Shown one piece after another: positions 63,596 to 64,000 of a stretch of DNA of 64,000 nucleotides; position 1 is the first letter of the stretch; every line of letters begins with the position of its first letter. Position numbers and translations under genes: made by a program. The notes under the pieces were generated by a model that had not been told where the DNA came from, ran no database searches, and was given only the letters and a program-made list of their open reading frames with translations. This DNA comes from Martelella sp. AD-3 (GTDB lineage: Bacteria > Pseudomonadota > Alphaproteobacteria > Rhizobiales > Rhizobiaceae), in assembly GCF_001578105.1 (NCBI RefSeq), contig NZ_CP014275.1, positions 4,437,501-4,501,500 of the forward strand. Direction: 5' to 3'.

Positions 63596-64000
63596 CGGAC
63601 TATTACGAGACACTCGGCGTCAGCCGTTCGGTTGACGAAAAGGAGCTCAAGAGCGCCTTCCGCAAACTTGCGATGAAGTACCATCCGGACCGCAACCCGG
63701 ATAACAGCGAAGCCGAGAAGAAGTTCAAGGAAATCAACGAGGCCTATGAAACGCTGAAGGACCCGCAGAAGCGTGCGGCCTATGACCGTTTCGGCCATGC
63801 CGCCTTCGAGAATGGCGGACCGGGCGCCGGCGGCTTCGGCGCAGCCGGCGGTTTCGGCGGCGCAGGCGGCTTCTCCGATATCTTCGAGGATATTTTTGGC
63901 GAAATGATGGGCGGCGCCCGCGGACGTCGCTCTTCCGGTGGACGCGAGCGCGGGGCGGACCTGCGCTACAATATGGAGATCACGCTCGAGGAGAGCTTCG
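63596..64000 (+). CDS. dnaJ: Chaperone DnaJ (Hsp40), 5' part
   Basis: The first 135 codons are present; the gene runs out of the window. The J domain (residues 4-70) has the DnaK-stimulating HPD motif at 33-35 in [11 protein letters not shown] glycine/phenylalanine-rich region follows (about 76-100) with [15 protein letters not shown] and the [14 protein letters not shown] segment. It starts 101 bases after dnaK, separated by a hairpin. Confidence 0.97.

Overview
The window is GC-rich, densely coded and bacterial. It reads as an alphaproteobacterium of the order Hyphomicrobiales (Rhizobiales), most likely near the Rhizobiaceae. The evidence is the rRNA operon end (23S, 5S, tRNA-fMet), the Aap-type amino-acid transporter order, the NsrR/NnrS, Zur, FNR and RpoH-like sites, and the aztABCD zinc locus. 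The genus is not proven. There is no CRISPR array, insertion sequence, integrase or prophage, so it looks like ordinary chromosome with metabolic and transport islands.

Layout. 1-2.5 kb: 3' part of 23S rRNA, a long spacer with a large inverted repeat, 5S rRNA and initiator tRNA. 2.7-5.5 kb: AraC regulator divergent from a short-chain dehydrogenase and an alpha/beta hydrolase. 5.7-7.6 kb: nitric-oxide response (nsrR, nnrS, and a strong NsrR operator). 7.8-11.3 kb: an Aap-type polar amino-acid ABC operon whose binding-protein gene has lost its 5' half. 11.3-13.6 kb: copper delivery (Sco, a YcnI-PCuAC fusion, a DUF2946-like protein). 13.7-18.3 kb: zinc uptake aztABCD, with AztD fused to a ZinT domain and a perfect Zur-type palindrome upstream. 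18.4-20.7 kb: a single-cysteine Rrf2 regulator divergent from a thioredoxin-reductase-like flavoprotein and a methyltransferase. 20.8-24.6 kb: a LysR regulator and a folate-independent methionine synthase system (MesX, MesD, plus a flavin reductase). 24.6-27.9 kb: ferrous iron uptake (two FeoA, FeoB, FeoC) behind an FNR-like box. 28.0-31.4 kb: phnDCEE phosphonate-type ABC transporter.

31.6-43.1 kb: phenylacetate catabolism (paaR, paaK, paaI, paaG, paaN) joined to a branched-chain-type ABC transporter (livKHMGF) and a hydratase/dehydrogenase fusion, around a PaaR-like operator. 43.2-45.5 kb: a four-domain envelope protein and a Ca2+/H+ exchanger. 45.6-50.2 kb: an outer-membrane factor, FUSC, HlyD and YtcA efflux operon. 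50.3-55.5 kb: outer-membrane protein, Tat-exported amidohydrolase, lipoprotein hydrolase and glutamate decarboxylase. 55.8-61.2 kb: trhO, a CHAD/CYTH pair, KDPG aldolase, and an acetyltransferase, small membrane protein and SAH-hydrolase-like operon. 61.4-64 kb: RpoH-type promoter, dnaK and the start of dnaJ.

Much of the window concerns handling of metals and redox gases: copper, zinc, ferrous iron and NO each have a dedicated transporter or sensor with a recognisable operator. The most unusual items are the AztD-ZinT fusion, the MesX/MesD/flavin reductase set, the decapitated amino-acid transporter, and the SAH-hydrolase-like protein that appears to lack several catalytic residues.
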